NCBI RefSeq assembly: GCF_003024605.1
Contig: NZ_PYJQ01000001.1
Coordinates: 26,001 to 90,000, forward strand
Origin: Rhizobium sp. JAB6
GTDB lineage: Bacteria > Pseudomonadota > Alphaproteobacteria > Rhizobiales > Rhizobiaceae
Length of the DNA: 64,000 nucleotides
Reading direction: 5' to 3'
Numbering within the stretch: the stretch's first letter is position 1; the number at the start of each line of letters is the position of its first letter. A program made the position numbers and the translations under genes. The notes under the pieces are model-generated. The model was given only the letters and a program-made list of their open reading frames with translations, was not told the origin of the DNA and did no database searches. This document shows, piece by piece, positions 17,298 through 27,366 of this stretch.

Positions 17298-20009
17298 TTA
17301 GAGCGTGCGGGTGATATGCTCAACGCGGAAGCATTCGATCGTATCGCCGACGCGGATGTCTTCGTAGTTCTCGAAGGCCATGCCGCATTCCTGGCCCATA
17401 TTGACCTCGGAGACTTCGTCCTTGAAGCGCTTGAGCGTCTTGAGCTTGCCTTCGTGGATGACGACGTTGTCGCGAACGAGGCGGACGCCGACCCCACGCT
17501 CCACCTTGCCTTCGGTAACGCGGCAACCCGCGACCTTGCCGACCTTCGTGATGTTGAACACCTCGAGGATTTCGGCATTGCCGAGGAAGGTTTCGCGGCG
17601 CTCCGGAGAGAGCAGGCCCGACATCGCCGCCTTCACGTCATCCACCAGGTCGTAGATGATGTTGTAGTAGCGGATCTCGATGCCTTCGCGCTCCGCCAGC
17701 GTGCGGGCCTGGGCATTCGCACGGACGTTGAAGCCGATGATCGCCGCGTCGGATGCGCCGGCGAGCGAGATATCGGATTCGGTTACGCCGCCGACGCCCG
17801 AATGGACGATGCGGGCGCGCACTTCGTCGGTGCCGAGCTTTTCCAGCGCGCCGGCAATGGCTTCGATCGAGCCCTGCACGTCGCCCTTGATGACCAGCGG
17901 GAATTCCTTGATGCCCGAAGTCTGCAGCTGCGACATCATCTGCTCCAGCGAGCCGCGCTGGCCGGACTGGCGAGCAGCTGCCTTGTCGCGGGTGAGGCGC
18001 TGACGGTATTCCGAGATTTCGCGGGCACGGCTTTCGTTTTCGACGACGGCGAACTTGTCGCCGGCCTGCGGTGCGCCGGAAAGGCCGAGCAGTTCGACCG
18101 GCATGGCCGGGCCCGCTTCCTTCACATGCTCACCCTTGTCGTTGACGAGCGCACGAACGCGGCCCCACTGATCGCCGGCGACGACGATCTGGCCAGGACG
18201 CAGCGTGCCCTTCTGCACGAGCACGGTGGCGACCGAGCCGCGGCCGCGGTCGAGCTGGGCTTCGATGACGGTGCCTTCCGCCGTGCGGTTCGGATTGGCC
18301 TTGAGGTCAAGGATTTCCGCCTGCAGCAGGATGGCTTCGAGCAGCTTGTCGAGATTGGTGCGGTTCTTCGCGGAGACTTCCACATCGAGCACTTCACCGC
18401 CCATCGATTCGACGAAGACTTCGTGCTGCAGCAGTTCCGTGCGGACCTTCTGCGGGTTGGCCTCATGCTTATCGATCTTGTTGATCGCCACGATGATCGG
18501 GACACCCGCCGCCTTGGCGTGATTGATCGATTCGATCGTCTGCGGCATCACGCTATCGTCGGCCGCAACCACGAGGATCGCGATGTCGGTCGCCTGGGCG
18601 CCGCGGGCACGCATCGCCGTGAAGGCGGCGTGACCGGGGGTGTCGATGAAGGTGATCTTCTGACCGTTGTGCTCGACCTGGTAGGCGCCGATATGCTGGG
18701 TGATGCCACCGGCTTCGCCGGCGACAACGTTTGCATGGCGGATGGCGTCGAGCAGCGAGGTTTTGCCGTGGTCGACGTGGCCCATGATGGTGACGACAGG
18801 CGGACGCGAAACGAGTTCGCCTTCCTCGTCGGCAACGTTGAAGATGCCCTGTTCGACGTCGGATTCCGAAACGCGCTTGACCGTATGGCCGAATTCGCCG
18901 GCGATGAGCTCTGCCAGATCGGCGTCGATCACGTCGCCGGGCTTCATCATCTGGCCTTCCTTCATCAGGTACTTGATGACGTCGACGGCGCGTTCGGACA
19001 TGCGCTGCGACAGTTCCTGAATGGTGATGGTCTCGGGCAGCACGACTTCACGCGAGATCTTTTCGCGCGTTTCCTGCATCTGGCTGCGTCGGAACTTCTC
19101 CTGGCGGCGGCGCATAGCCGAAAGCGAACGGCCGCGTGCGTTGCCGTCTTCGTCGACATCGGCAGTGGTAACCGTCAGCTTGCCGCGGCGGCGCTCGTCC
19201 TCGGTTTTCGGACGCGTGGTAACGGGCTTTGCCGGCTCAGGCCGCGTGATCTTGCCACGGATCGGAGCACCGCGGGACGGGCCACGGCCTTCCTCTTCCT
19301 CATTGCCTGGGCGGCGGCGATTGGCGGGTATTTCCGCCGCTGGTGCGCTCGGGCGGACAGACTGCGGAGCAGCATCCGGACGCCGTGCGACGGTCGGCTG
19401 CGGCGCCGGCTTCGGAGCTTCGACAGGCGCGGGGGCCGCTGCTGTTTCCGTCTTCGCTTCGGCGGCGCGGGCAGCCTCTTCGGCGGCGCGACGGGCGGCT
19501 TCTGCCTGCTCGGCGATGCGGCGTGCTTCCTCTTCCTGGCGGCGCCGCGCTTCTTCCTCGGCGCGACGAACGGCGTCGGCGGCGTCGCGGGCCTGGGCTT
19601 CGGCGAGCGCGCGGCGGCGGGCATCCATCTCGTCGGCCGACAGGTGATTCAGAACCACCGGACGCGACGAGCGCTCCTGCTGCGGGCGCTGCTGATAGCC
19701 CTGGTTGGATTGCGCCGGCCGCTGCTGCTGGCCGCCCGGCTGATGAATGCGCGGAGCCGGCGGGCGCGGGGGCTGCGGCGTCGGCTCGGCGACGCGCGTC
19801 ACCGACGGCGCTGATGTCGTTACCGGCGTGATTGGCTTTTCGTCTTCAGGACGTAGCGGGCGGCGCTTACGGGTCTCAACCACGACCGCCTTGGTGCGAC
19901 CGCGGCCCATGTCCTGGCGCACGGTGCCCTGGTTTACGCCTGAAGGCTTCAAGGTGAGGGTCTTCTTACCCGAAACACTCAGCGTCTTGTCGTCTTGATT
20001 GTCGGTCAT
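17298..20009 (-). CDS. infB: Translation initiation factor IF-2
   Basis: IF-2 (903 aa) is the GTPase that brings fMet-tRNA to the 30S subunit and promotes subunit joining. The N-terminal 330 residues are a long low-complexity region rich in Ala, Arg, Glu and Pro with charged helices. The G domain begins near 400: G1 [17 protein letters not shown] (G3) and NKIDK (G4). Domains II to IV follow, with the C-terminal [17 protein letters not shown] typical of the fMet-tRNA-binding domain. It lies between ylxR and rbfA as usual. Confidence 0.97.
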   Translation of the reverse strand: MTDNQDDKTLSVSGKKTLTLKPSGVNQGTVRQDMGRGRTKAVVVETRKRRPLRPEDEKPITPVTTSAPSVTRVAEPTPQPPRPPAPRIHQPGGQQQRPAQSNQGYQQRPQQERSSRPVVLNHLSADEMDARRRALAEAQARDAADAVRRAEEEARRRQEEEARRIAEQAEAARRAAEEAARAAEAKTETAAAPAPVEAPKPAPQPTVARRPDAAPQSVRPSAPAAEIPANRRRPGNEEEEGRGPSRGAPIRGKITRPEPAKPVTTRPKTEDERRRGKLTVTTADVDEDGNARGRSLSAMRRRQEKFRRSQMQETREKISREVVLPETITIQELSQRMSERAVDVIKYLMKEGQMMKPGDVIDADLAELIAGEFGHTVKRVSESDVEQGIFNVADEEGELVSRPPVVTIMGHVDHGKTSLLDAIRHANVVAGEAGGITQHIGAYQVEHNGQKITFIDTPGHAAFTAMRARGAQATDIAILVVAADDSVMPQTIESINHAKAAGVPIIVAINKIDKHEANPQKVRTELLQHEVFVESMGGEVLDVEVSAKNRTNLDKLLEAILLQAEILDLKANPNRTAEGTVIEAQLDRGRGSVATVLVQKGTLRPGQIVVAGDQWGRVRALVNDKGEHVKEAGPAMPVELLGLSGAPQAGDKFAVVENESRAREISEYRQRLTRDKAAARQSGQRGSLEQMMSQLQTSGIKEFPLVIKGDVQGSIEAIAGALEKLGTDEVRARIVHSGVGGVTESDISLAGASDAAIIGFNVRANAQARTLAEREGIEIRYYNIIYDLVDDVKAAMSGLLSPERRETFLGNAEILEVFNITKVGKVAGCRVTEGKVERGVGVRLVRDNVVIHEGKLKTLKRFKDEVSEVNMGQECGMAFENYEDIRVGDTIECFRVEHITRTL

Positions 20010-20110
20010 TCCGTTCCTGTTCCTTCGGACAGGGCACGGAAACGTCCGTCAGACCCTGTCGTTCAATGCATGTACCTTAATGAGGCGTCCGGCAAAGGCC
20101 GGTGACCGCG

Positions 20111-20803
20111 TCATTGTTTTCGCCGGCCAGCGCCGCCCGTTGCCCGGGACTGACCGCCGTTGCGGTACCGTTCGAGCAGGTTTGCGCGCTTCACTACACC
20201 CTCACCCGCCTGCCCTGCAAGCGCTGCGGCATGGATAAAAGCATTCTGGCCCATCAGTTCGTCCATTTCCGCCTCCGTAAAGACACGGAAGGACGGTATT
20301 TCCGCTTCAGTCTCCATGCCCAGATGCCAGGCCTTCCTTGCCTGATCGATCTTGCGTACGCCATCGGCGGCAGCGTTCATCGCATGGAACACGGCAAGTG
20401 CCGAGCCATTGCGAACGGCGCCGTCCACCTTCGACGAGCCGGATACGAACTGGCCCGCCTTGCGCGCCATGTTCATCATCCCGGCCAGTTGCGCCGCAAG
20501 AAGGCGGTCGACGGTGGCGCCGAGATCGCTCGGCGCGGTCACCTCCGCCTTCAGGGCGCGGGAGAACAACTTCTTTGCCACTGCCTTGTCCACGAGTGCT
20601 CGGTCGATCTTGACCCAGCATCCGCGTCCCGGCAGCTGCCGCTTCAGATCCGGAACGACTGTTCCGTCCGGAGCGGCGACGAAGCGGATCAGCTCATCCG
20701 GCGATCCGCTTTCGCGTGTTACGATGCACATACGGCCATTTGCGCCGTCCCCCGAAAGATCGTCGTCCTCGGGCGCGGCCTTCGGCCCCTCTGCGCTCAT
20801 CAT
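20111..20803 (-). CDS. YlxR-family RNA-binding protein (DUF448 with L7Ae-like half)
   Basis: A 230-aa protein encoded between nusA and infB. Residues 20-90 match the YlxR fold: GRMCIVTRE, PDELIRFVAAPDG and LPGRGCWVKID, with the conserved GRGxW nucleic-acid-binding loop. The segment around 95-175 (LLAAQLAGMMNMARKAGQFVSG) resembles the L7Ae-like RNA-binding domain fused to YlxR in alphaproteobacteria. YlxR proteins have been linked to nucleoid function and RNase P modulation in other bacteria; the role here is inferred. The start overlaps the nusA stop by four bases. Confidence 0.88.
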   Translation of the reverse strand: MMSAEGPKAAPEDDDLSGDGANGRMCIVTRESGSPDELIRFVAAPDGTVVPDLKRQLPGRGCWVKIDRALVDKAVAKKLFSRALKAEVTAPSDLGATVDRLLAAQLAGMMNMARKAGQFVSGSSKVDGAVRNGSALAVFHAMNAAADGVRKIDQARKAWHLGMETEAEIPSFRVFTEAEMDELMGQNAFIHAAALAGQAGEGVVKRANLLERYRNGGQSRATGGAGRRKQ

Positions 20804-22410
20804 GTTTCCTGCTCGGCCTCGCCTTCACCTTCCGATGTCGCTTCGGCTTCGGCGGCGAGATCGGCTTCGGTGATCCAGCCGGCGAGCAGGCGGGCCTGCA
20901 CGACCATCTGTTCGGCTTCGACGCGCGAGACTTCGAGCTTGGAGAACAGGCCCTCGAACTTCTTCGTTTCGCCGTTCTTGCGTTCGCTCCAGCCGACGAG
21001 GTCGTCGGCAGCGCAGCCGGCAAAGTCCTCGATCGTCTTGATGCCGTCCTCGCCGAGGGCGACCATCATCTGCGCGGTCATGCCGTTGATCTGACGCAGC
21101 TCGTCGGAGACGCCGAGCGCCTTGCGCTTCTCGTCCATCTCGGCCTCGAGCTTCTCAAGATATTCGCGGGCGCGGGTCTGGATTTCCTGTGCCGTGTCTT
21201 CGTCGAAACCGTCGATCGAGGAGATTTCGTCGAGATCGACGTAGGCCAGTTCCTCGACGGCGGCAAAGCCTTCCGAGGCCAGAACCTGACCGACCATTTC
21301 ATCGACGTCGAGCGCGTCCATGAACAGGTTCGTACGCTCGTTGAATTCCTTCTGACGCCGTTCCGATTCTTCGGCTTCCGTCATGATGTCGATATCCCAG
21401 CCGGTCAGCTGCGAAGCAAGACGGACGTTCTGGCCGCGGCGGCCGATGGCGAGCGAAAGCTGCTCGTCCGGCACCACGACTTCGATGCGCTCTGCATCTT
21501 CGTCGAGAACGACCTTGGCGACTTCGGCCGGCTGCAGCGCGTTGACGACGAAGTTCGCCGGCTCGCTGGACCAGGGAATGATGTCGATCTTTTCGCCCTG
21601 CAGTTCGCCGACGACGGCCTGGACGCGCGAACCGCGCATACCGACGCAAGCGCCGACCGGATCGATCGACGAGTCGTTCGAGATAACGGCGATCTTGGCG
21701 CGCGAACCCGGATCGCGGGCAACCGACTTGACCTGGATGATGCCGTCATAGATTTCGGGCACTTCCATGGTGAAGAGCTTGACCATGAACTGCGGATGCG
21801 TGCGCGACAGGAAGATCTGCGGACCGCGCTGCTCGCGGCGGACGTCGTAGACATAGGCGCGGACGCGATCGCCGTAGCGGAAGTTTTCGCGCGGGATCAT
21901 TTCGTCGCGGCGGATGATGCCTTCGCCACGGCCGAGATCGACGATGACGTTGCCGTATTCGACGCGCTTGACGGTGCCATTGACGATTTCGCCGACACGA
22001 TCCTTGAATTCATCGAACTGACGGTCACGCTCGGCTTCGCGCACCTTCTGCACGATAACCTGCTTGGCCGACTGGGCGGCGATGCGGCCGAAATCCATCG
22101 GCGGCAGCGGATCGGCGATGAAATCGCCAAGGGCTGCGTCCGGATTGCGGTCGCGAGCCAGTTCCAGCGGGATCTGCGTGGAATAGTCTTCGGCCTTCTC
22201 GACCACTTCGAGCAGACGCTGCAGACGAATCTCGCCCGTCTTCGGGTTGATGTCGGCACGGATGTTCGATTCCGTGCCATAACGCGAGCGCGCGGCCTTC
22301 TGGATCGCATCCGCCATTGCGGCAAGCACGATTTCGCGGTCGATGACCTTTTCGCGCGCCACTGCATCTGCGATCTGCAGAAGTTCTAGCCGGTTCGCAC
22401 TGACTGCCAT
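20800..22410 (-). CDS. nusA: Transcription termination/antitermination factor NusA
   Basis: NusA (536 aa) binds RNA polymerase and nascent RNA to control pausing, termination and rRNA antitermination. The N-terminal RNAP-binding domain (1-125) is followed by an S1 domain (about 132-200), two KH domains ([18 protein letters not shown] near 245 and [19 protein letters not shown] near 315) and C-terminal helix-hairpin-helix repeats typical of proteobacterial NusA. ATG 22410. It lies 63 bp after rimP, and the ylxR start overlaps its stop. Confidence 0.97.
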   Translation of the reverse strand: MAVSANRLELLQIADAVAREKVIDREIVLAAMADAIQKAARSRYGTESNIRADINPKTGEIRLQRLLEVVEKAEDYSTQIPLELARDRNPDAALGDFIADPLPPMDFGRIAAQSAKQVIVQKVREAERDRQFDEFKDRVGEIVNGTVKRVEYGNVIVDLGRGEGIIRRDEMIPRENFRYGDRVRAYVYDVRREQRGPQIFLSRTHPQFMVKLFTMEVPEIYDGIIQVKSVARDPGSRAKIAVISNDSSIDPVGACVGMRGSRVQAVVGELQGEKIDIIPWSSEPANFVVNALQPAEVAKVVLDEDAERIEVVVPDEQLSLAIGRRGQNVRLASQLTGWDIDIMTEAEESERRQKEFNERTNLFMDALDVDEMVGQVLASEGFAAVEELAYVDLDEISSIDGFDEDTAQEIQTRAREYLEKLEAEMDEKRKALGVSDELRQINGMTAQMMVALGEDGIKTIEDFAGCAADDLVGWSERKNGETKKFEGLFSKLEVSRVEAEQMVVQARLLAGWITEADLAAEAEATSEGEGEAEQET

Positions 22411-22473
22411 TGTTCTTAGTCTCCGTCTTCCTGCCTTCAGGTTTCCCGTTCCGTCAGGCGGTTCGTTGATCGG

Positions 22474-23082
22474 TTATTCTTCTTCGTCGTCCGCTTCGTT
22501 CTGGTTCGCTGCCTGGGCTTTCGCCAGCTTGTCGGCGCGCAGCGCGTCGCGGATGAGATCGTCCGTCAGGATCAGCTTGGCCTCGGCCAGCGTGCTGAAC
22601 GGAATGGTTACCTTCTGCTCCTCGCCGCGGGTCGCTTCATCGCGCTCGATCGTGAAGCCCTCGGCCTCGACGGCGACGATCTTGCCGCGGAAACGCTTGC
22701 GGTTCTCGACGAGAATCGACGTTTCGCACTTGACGAGGTGGCCGATCCAGCGCTGGAAATCCGACTTTCGCACCATCGGGCGGTCGATACCCGGCGAAGA
22801 CACTTCGAGATGATACGCCTTATCGATCGGATCTTCCACATCAAGGACCGGAGAAATGGCCATGGAGACCGCTTCGCAGTCCTCGACGGTCATGGTGCCG
22901 TCGTTGCGCTCGGTCATGATCTGCAGCGTCAGGCCGTTCAGATTGAGGAGGCGCACGCGCACCAGACGGAAGCCCATGCCCACAAGGACGGGCTCGATGA
23001 TGGCGGCGACACGCTGATCAAGGCCGGTTTCGACGATCAGCCTGGGTTCGTTGGTATTGTCTGCGTTTGTCACGTCCGACAA
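22474..23082 (-). CDS. rimP: Ribosome maturation factor RimP
   Basis: RimP (202 aa from this start) assists early 30S assembly. The core [35 protein letters not shown] and [14 protein letters not shown] is diagnostic. The C-terminus is acidic. I chose the TTG at 23082 because GGAGT lies 6 nt upstream and the resulting N-terminus (SDVTNADN) resembles rhizobial RimP; an ATG at 23097 in the same frame is the alternative (207 aa). First gene of the operon; the promoter is expected in 23083-23125. Confidence 0.93.
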   Translation of the reverse strand: MSDVTNADNTNEPRLIVETGLDQRVAAIIEPVLVGMGFRLVRVRLLNLNGLTLQIMTERNDGTMTVEDCEAVSMAISPVLDVEDPIDKAYHLEVSSPGIDRPMVRKSDFQRWIGHLVKCETSILVENRKRFRGKIVAVEAEGFTIERDEATRGEEQKVTIPFSTLAEAKLILTDDLIRDALRADKLAKAQAANQNEADDEEE

Positions 23083-23125
23083 GCATTCACTCCGCATTGT
23101 TCATGCATTGGGAGATCGCGCTAAT

Positions 23126-23155
23126 AAAAAAGAGCGGGTCCTTGCGGCCCACTCT
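23126..23155 (-). terminator. Terminator between the transglycosylase gene and rimP
   Basis: AGAGCGGGTC and GGCCCACTCT form a stem with one mismatch and one wobble. The minus strand continues with a six-T run. It isolates the rimP operon from the upstream gene. Confidence 0.65.
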
Positions 23156-23239
23156 TCATCACACGATCAAGAATTTGAAGCGGATATAAGCCTCTTTCCG
23201 GCAAATTGCAAGGCATTCGCGCCGAAAGCCTTTCCGCAG

Positions 23240-24523
23240 CTATTTTAGCACGCCGAGCATGGAGCTATCGGGATAGCAGGTAGGCTTCATGCCGCTCTTT
23301 TCCTGCCACTGGCCGATCGAACGCCGCGTCTTATAGCCGGGCAGGCCGTCCGTGCCGCCGACATCGTAGCCCTTGCGCTCCAGAGCCTTCTGCATATTGG
23401 CGACGTCGGAACGCAGCATCTTGCCGACATCGCCCCATTTTTCCTGGAAGGCGCCGCCGCCATTGGCAATGCGGTCGGCAAGATTGCCGATATAGAGGCC
23501 GTAGAGGTCGGAATTGTTATATTCCTTGATGACGTAGAAATTCGGCGTCACGATGAATTCCGGCCCGTCGCGGCCGGCCGGCACCAGCATCATGCCGCTC
23601 GCCCGCAACTCGTCGGATGGAAATGCCTTGCCGGAAACTCTCACGATCCCGAGCGAGGCCCATTGCGAAATCGGCTTGGCGAGATCGGGTCCTTCCTGCG
23701 CGCAGGAGACGTTTTGCGGGATCGCGACCTCATAGCCCCAGCCACGGCCGCGCTGCCAGCCCTTCTGAACCATATAGTTGGCGATGGATGCCAATGTGTC
23801 CGGCACCGAGGTCCAGATGTTGCGGTGGCCGTCGCCATCGAAATCGACGGCATATTTCAGATAATTGGTCGGCATGAATTGCGGCTGGCCAAGGGCGCCG
23901 GCCCAGGAGCCCTTGAACTGATCCGGCGTGACGTCGCCATGTTCGAGGATGCGAAGGCCGGCAATCAGCTCGTTGCGGAACATGTCCTTGCGCGTCGACA
24001 TGAAGGCCTTGGTCGCCAGCACCTGAATGGCGGAATTCGGGAGCTTGGCGATGCCGAAGCCGGTCTCCCGGCCCCAGATCGCCAGCAGGATCGGCCCCGG
24101 TACGCCATAGGTCTTCTCGATCCGCCGCAGCACCGGCCCATATTGCGAGGCGAGGCTCCGTCCGGTTACCGCGAGTTTCTGCAGCCGCCCCTCGTTGAAA
24201 TAAGGAGCAGGGGAGGAGAATTCGGCCTGGGTTTGCGCCTGCTGCTTCGGCTTCGGGAAGCCCGGCGGCTCAAGGTCGGGCAGATCCCAGTTCAGCGTCA
24301 CGCCGGCGAAGGCGGCCTTGAACGTAGCATCGGAAATGCCGGCGTTCCGTGCCTCGGGCCGAAGATCCTTCTGGATCCAGGTTTGAAACTGCGCTTCGAC
24401 ATCGGCTTTGGAGGCGGCGAGCGCGGGGAGGGGAAGGAGGGCGAGGAGGAGGATGTAGAGAAGAGAAAGCAGCCTTTGCGCATGCCGAGCCGCTGATACC
24501 CCCCTCTGTCGCTTTCGCGACAT
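23240..24523 (-). CDS. Lytic murein transglycosylase (MltB-like, with peptidoglycan-binding domain)
   Basis: About 427 aa. A hydrophobic signal segment (LLSLLYILLLALLPLPALAA, near 18-37) directs export. The SLT_2 catalytic domain (about 40-340) contains AIWGRETGFG with the catalytic Glu, LGQPQFMPTNYLKYAVDFDGDG and a WQRGRGWGYEV stretch. A PG_binding_1 domain ends the chain (about 355-415, ALERKGYDVGGTDGLPGYKTR). It cleaves peptidoglycan glycan strands to 1,6-anhydromuropeptides. The start is uncertain: the frame stays open upstream to 24703 through a mosaic repeat, and the chosen ATG 24523 itself lies inside that repeat with GGGAG directly adjacent, too close for an ideal ribosome site. recR is upstream on the same strand. 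Confidence 0.88.
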   Translation of the reverse strand: MSRKRQRGVSAARHAQRLLSLLYILLLALLPLPALAASKADVEAQFQTWIQKDLRPEARNAGISDATFKAAFAGVTLNWDLPDLEPPGFPKPKQQAQTQAEFSSPAPYFNEGRLQKLAVTGRSLASQYGPVLRRIEKTYGVPGPILLAIWGRETGFGIAKLPNSAIQVLATKAFMSTRKDMFRNELIAGLRILEHGDVTPDQFKGSWAGALGQPQFMPTNYLKYAVDFDGDGHRNIWTSVPDTLASIANYMVQKGWQRGRGWGYEVAIPQNVSCAQEGPDLAKPISQWASLGIVRVSGKAFPSDELRASGMMLVPAGRDGPEFIVTPNFYVIKEYNNSDLYGLYIGNLADRIANGGGAFQEKWGDVGKMLRSDVANMQKALERKGYDVGGTDGLPGYKTRRSIGQWQEKSGMKPTCYPDSSMLGVLK

Positions 24524-24689
24524 CTCCCTCACTATGGGGGAGATTGTTGGGAGTTCGCCGCCGCCCCTATCCGTAAAATTTCCCTCGGCATCTGCAGGCA
24601 GGATATTGGTTTGAGGCAGATCGCCGCTGCGGGCCGCCAATCTCCCCCCTTGTGGAGGAGATGTCAGCGAAAGCTGACAGAGGGGGGTA
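24497..24689. repeat. Paired inverted mosaic repeats (RIME-like)
   Basis: The unit TACCCCCCTCTGTC...TTTCGC...GGGGGAGATTG (24497-24546) reappears inverted at 24638-24689 (CAATCTCCCCCC...GCTGACAGAGGGGGGTA), with about 90 bp between. Each unit also has an internal dyad (TGTCGC/GCGACA and TGTCAGC/GCTGACA). The layout fits rhizobial intergenic mosaic elements. Confidence 0.75.
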
Positions 24690-24725
24690 AAAACTCTCCT
24701 CATACTCTTTCCTTTGTTGCGGCTC

Positions 24726-25331
24726 TCAAATCGCCGTCCGCGCCCTCAACGCCGCCGCAAGCGTGCCCTCGTCGAGATAATCGAGCTCGCCGCCGACAGG
24801 CACGCCATGGGCAAGGCGGGTGATCTTGACCTCGAGGCCATCAAGCTGGTCGGTTATATAGTGTGCTGTGGTTTGTCCCTCGACCGTTGCATTGACGGCA
24901 ATGATGATCTCGCGGACATCGCCTTCACTCACGCGGGCGATCAGCCCGCGAATGTTGAGATCGTCAGGCCCGACACCGTCGAGCGGCGACAGGACGCCGC
25001 CGAGGACATGGTAGGCGGCATTCATCGCGCCTGACCGTTCCAGGGCCCAGAGATCGGAGACATCCTCGACGACGATGATGACGGATTGGTCGCGGCGGTC
25101 GTCGGTGCAGACGGTGCAGGGATCGACGGTATCGACATTGCCGCAGCGCGAGCAGATCTTCACCTTATCATAGGCATCGCCCATGGCATGGGATAGCGGC
25201 CCGAGCAGCTGGTCCTTTTTCTTGATGAGATGCAGTGCCGCGCGGCGCGCCGAGCGCGGCCCGAGGCCCGGCACTTTCGCCAGGAGCTGGATGAGTTTTT
25301 CGATTTCGGGACCGGTGACTCGCTTTGCCAT
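24726..25331 (-). CDS. recR: Recombination protein RecR
   Basis: RecR (201 aa) works with RecF and RecO to load RecA on gapped DNA. The N-terminal HhH region [17 protein letters not shown], the four-cysteine zinc motif [16 protein letters not shown] (about 58-73) and the Toprim domain ([15 protein letters not shown] onward) are in the usual order, with Walker-B-like segments and a C-terminal [21 protein letters not shown]. In most proteobacteria recR follows dnaX-ybaB directly; here four unrelated genes intervene. Confidence 0.97.
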   Translation of the reverse strand: MAKRVTGPEIEKLIQLLAKVPGLGPRSARRAALHLIKKKDQLLGPLSHAMGDAYDKVKICSRCGNVDTVDPCTVCTDDRRDQSVIIVVEDVSDLWALERSGAMNAAYHVLGGVLSPLDGVGPDDLNIRGLIARVSEGDVREIIIAVNATVEGQTTAHYITDQLDGLEVKITRLAHGVPVGGELDYLDEGTLAAALRARTAI

Positions 25332-25388
25332 GGGAGGCTTTTAGCTCATAAGCTTCAAGAACGGAATCACGGAAGGAACGGTTGATCG

Positions 25389-26009
25389 ATGAAAATTCTC
25401 GCCGTGTGCCGCGGTGTTCCTGAAACGCTGCCGGGCAAGAAAGCGAAGACCGGTATCAACAAGCGCGCGGTCAACGGTGCCGTCATGATCGACGAACTGG
25501 GGCTGCTCGGGGATGCCATCTGCAATCGAAAGCATCATGGCGGCCCTGATCAGGCCGTCTATGTCGAGGGTTCGCTGACGCTGGACTGGTGGGCAAGCGA
25601 GCTCGGACGCCAGCTGGAGCCGGGCGCCTTCGGCGAAAATCTCATCATCGACGGCCTGGACAACTCCCAGGCCGCCGTCGGCGACCAATTCATAGCCGGC
25701 GATCTTGTTTTGGAAGTGACCTCGGCGCGTATTCCCTGCGCCACCTTCGCAGCGAAGATGGGCGATCCGCAATTCGTCAAGCGCTACGTCCGGGCCGGGC
25801 GCCCCGGCATCTATTGCCGCGTTCTTGCAGGCGGCACGGTGAGCGGTGACATGCCGGTCACCTACCGGCCTTATGCCGGCGAGAGGGTGACGATGCCGGA
25901 AGTGATGGCGACATTCGGCAGGCGATTGTCACCGCGGGACCGGGCGCGTTATCTGGCGGCGCCCATTCATCATAAGCTGCGCGCGCTCATCGAAGGCGAC
26001 GCACTCTGA
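25389..26009 (+). CDS. MOSC domain protein (YiiM-like)
   Basis: A 206-aa MOSC-domain protein of the YiiM type. GDAICNRKHHGGPDQAVYVEG near residues 41-61, GAFGENLIIDGLD and the conserved-Cys segment VTSARIPCATFAAKMG mark the fold. Relatives bind molybdenum cofactor and reduce N-hydroxylated substrates such as 6-N-hydroxylaminopurine; the partner reductase is not nearby. ATG 25389 sits in the short gap beside recR, which is divergent. It converges with the LysE-family gene, stops only 3 bp apart. Confidence 0.82.
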   Translation: MKILAVCRGVPETLPGKKAKTGINKRAVNGAVMIDELGLLGDAICNRKHHGGPDQAVYVEGSLTLDWWASELGRQLEPGAFGENLIIDGLDNSQAAVGDQFIAGDLVLEVTSARIPCATFAAKMGDPQFVKRYVRAGRPGIYCRVLAGGTVSGDMPVTYRPYAGERVTMPEVMATFGRRLSPRDRARYLAAPIHHKLRALIEGDAL

Positions 26010-26011
26010 AA

Positions 26012-26623
26012 TCACCGCATGGCAATCGCGACAGCCGCGCCCGCCATGGTGCCGGCGCTGGCGCGGTTGGCGATGCGCACGGCGCGGCGGCTCTTCAGGA
26101 AGGTCCTGGCTTTGGCCGCCAGCATCGCCCAGGAGAGATCGATGACGACGAGCACCGCAAACATCGTCGCGACCAGCTCGGCCCAGCCCGAAACCGTCAC
26201 GCCATGCAGATCGATGATCGAGGGCAGCAGCGCCACGTAGAATACCATGATCTTGGGATTGCCCATGGTGACCGTGAAGCCGGCAAGGAAGAGCCGTGTG
26301 GCCGATTGCTCGTCCGGCAACTCTTCTCCGGTCGTATCGGAGGAGGCAAACCACATCTTCCAGGCAAGATAGAGCAGATAGGCAACGCCGAGCCATTTGA
26401 TTGCCACGAAGGCGAGGTGGAAGGTTTCGGCGATGGTCGCAAGACCGGCAACGGCGCAGGTCAACCAGATCGCCTCGCCAAGCCACATGCCGGAGAGGAA
26501 GGGCAGCACGTTGCTCGCCCCCTTTGTGAGTACGCGCGCCACGAGTGCCGCGATGTTCGGTCCTGGCGATCCCGCCGCAATGAACAGGGCGCCGGCAAAA
26601 ACAAGCAACGTCGATAGGCTCAT
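26012..26623 (-). CDS. LysE/RhtB-family amino acid exporter
   Basis: A 203-aa inner-membrane protein with six hydrophobic segments. The N-terminal FAGALFIAAGSPGPNIAAL is the LysE/RhtB signature (PGPN), and GFTVTMGNPKIMVFYVALLP is the second family motif. Members export amino acids or homoserine lactones; the substrate here is unknown. ATG 26623 has GGAGGG upstream, which decides it over a longer frame to 26701. A divergent Lrp/AsnC regulator lies two genes away, a common regulatory pairing for such exporters. Confidence 0.87.
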   Translation of the reverse strand: MSLSTLLVFAGALFIAAGSPGPNIAALVARVLTKGASNVLPFLSGMWLGEAIWLTCAVAGLATIAETFHLAFVAIKWLGVAYLLYLAWKMWFASSDTTGEELPDEQSATRLFLAGFTVTMGNPKIMVFYVALLPSIIDLHGVTVSGWAELVATMFAVLVVIDLSWAMLAAKARTFLKSRRAVRIANRASAGTMAGAAVAIAMR

Positions 26624-26716
26624 CCCATTCCCTCCGGTTAGGCAGGTCAGACGATATCTGGAAGAAGGGCCAGAAATAGCACTCCGGCGCGGCTTTTCCA
26701 AATGGCGGATTTGTGT

Positions 26717-27253
26717 TCAGACAAGCTGGGCACGAAAACGCCCGAAGATTCCCTTGCCTTCCGGCCAGTCGCCCAGCCCGGATGCCGCATTGATATGGCC
26801 GCGCGGCCCGATATCGACGAAGGCACTGCCCCAGCTTTCGGCGCTGCGACGCGCGTGATCGAAGGACCCGAACGGATCGTCGGTGCTGGCGACGAGCAGG
26901 GATGGAAAGGGCAGCCGCTGTCGTGGCGGATCGGCAAAACTGCCGGCCTCGGCAAGGTAGATCTCACCCGTAGGGTCGGGGGCCGCAACCATAAATACGC
27001 CAAGAATCGCCGTCTTCTTCACAGGAGCCCAATGGGCGATCAACTGACACGCAAGGCTGTGGGCGATCAGGATCGGCGGCGTTTTGGAGCGGGAGATTTC
27101 GCGCTCAAGCGCGGCAATCCAATCCGAAAGGATTGGTCTGTCCCAGCTTGAGGGCTGGAAACGTCGTATGGTCGGATCGTCCCGTTCCCAGAATGTCTGC
27201 CAGTGACCTTCGCCCGAACCGCCTAACCCCGGTAGCGTGATGATATCGCTCAT
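26717..27253 (-). CDS. RBBP9/YdeN-family alpha/beta hydrolase
   Basis: A 178-aa serine hydrolase of the RBBP9 family (DUF452-like small alpha/beta hydrolases). TLPGLGGSGEGHWQTFWER starts the fold. The nucleophile lies in IAHSLACQL (near 75-83), the acid is probably Asp in ASTDDPFGS, and the catalytic His lies in GPRGHINAASGLGDWPEG. The substrate is unknown. ATG 27253 with AAAGGA upstream. It is divergent from the Lrp/AsnC gene, with which it may share an operator. Confidence 0.82.
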   Translation of the reverse strand: MSDIITLPGLGGSGEGHWQTFWERDDPTIRRFQPSSWDRPILSDWIAALEREISRSKTPPILIAHSLACQLIAHWAPVKKTAILGVFMVAAPDPTGEIYLAEAGSFADPPRQRLPFPSLLVASTDDPFGSFDHARRSAESWGSAFVDIGPRGHINAASGLGDWPEGKGIFGRFRAQLV

Positions 27254-27323
27254 CTCAATCCTTTCTCCATGGTCTCTCACGGAGAAAAGCTGGCATGCCG
27301 GGATGCCGATTGACATTGCAATC

Positions 27324-27351
27324 CATCGGATAAAACTTATATCAACCGATG
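27324..27351. promoter_or_regulatory. Candidate Lrp-type operator dyad
   Basis: CATCGG (27324-27329) and CCGATG (27346-27351) form an inverted repeat around 16 AT-rich bases, immediately before the Lrp/AsnC start and between two divergent genes. This suits an autoregulatory Lrp-family site; it is inferred from position and symmetry only. Confidence 0.4.
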
Positions 27352-27366
27352 AATTGAAGGCGACCA

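Noticed and set aside
17271..19814. Long plus-strand frame opposite infB
   Set aside because: It is a shadow frame of a GC-rich gene; the amino acid pattern is low-complexity and unlike any family.
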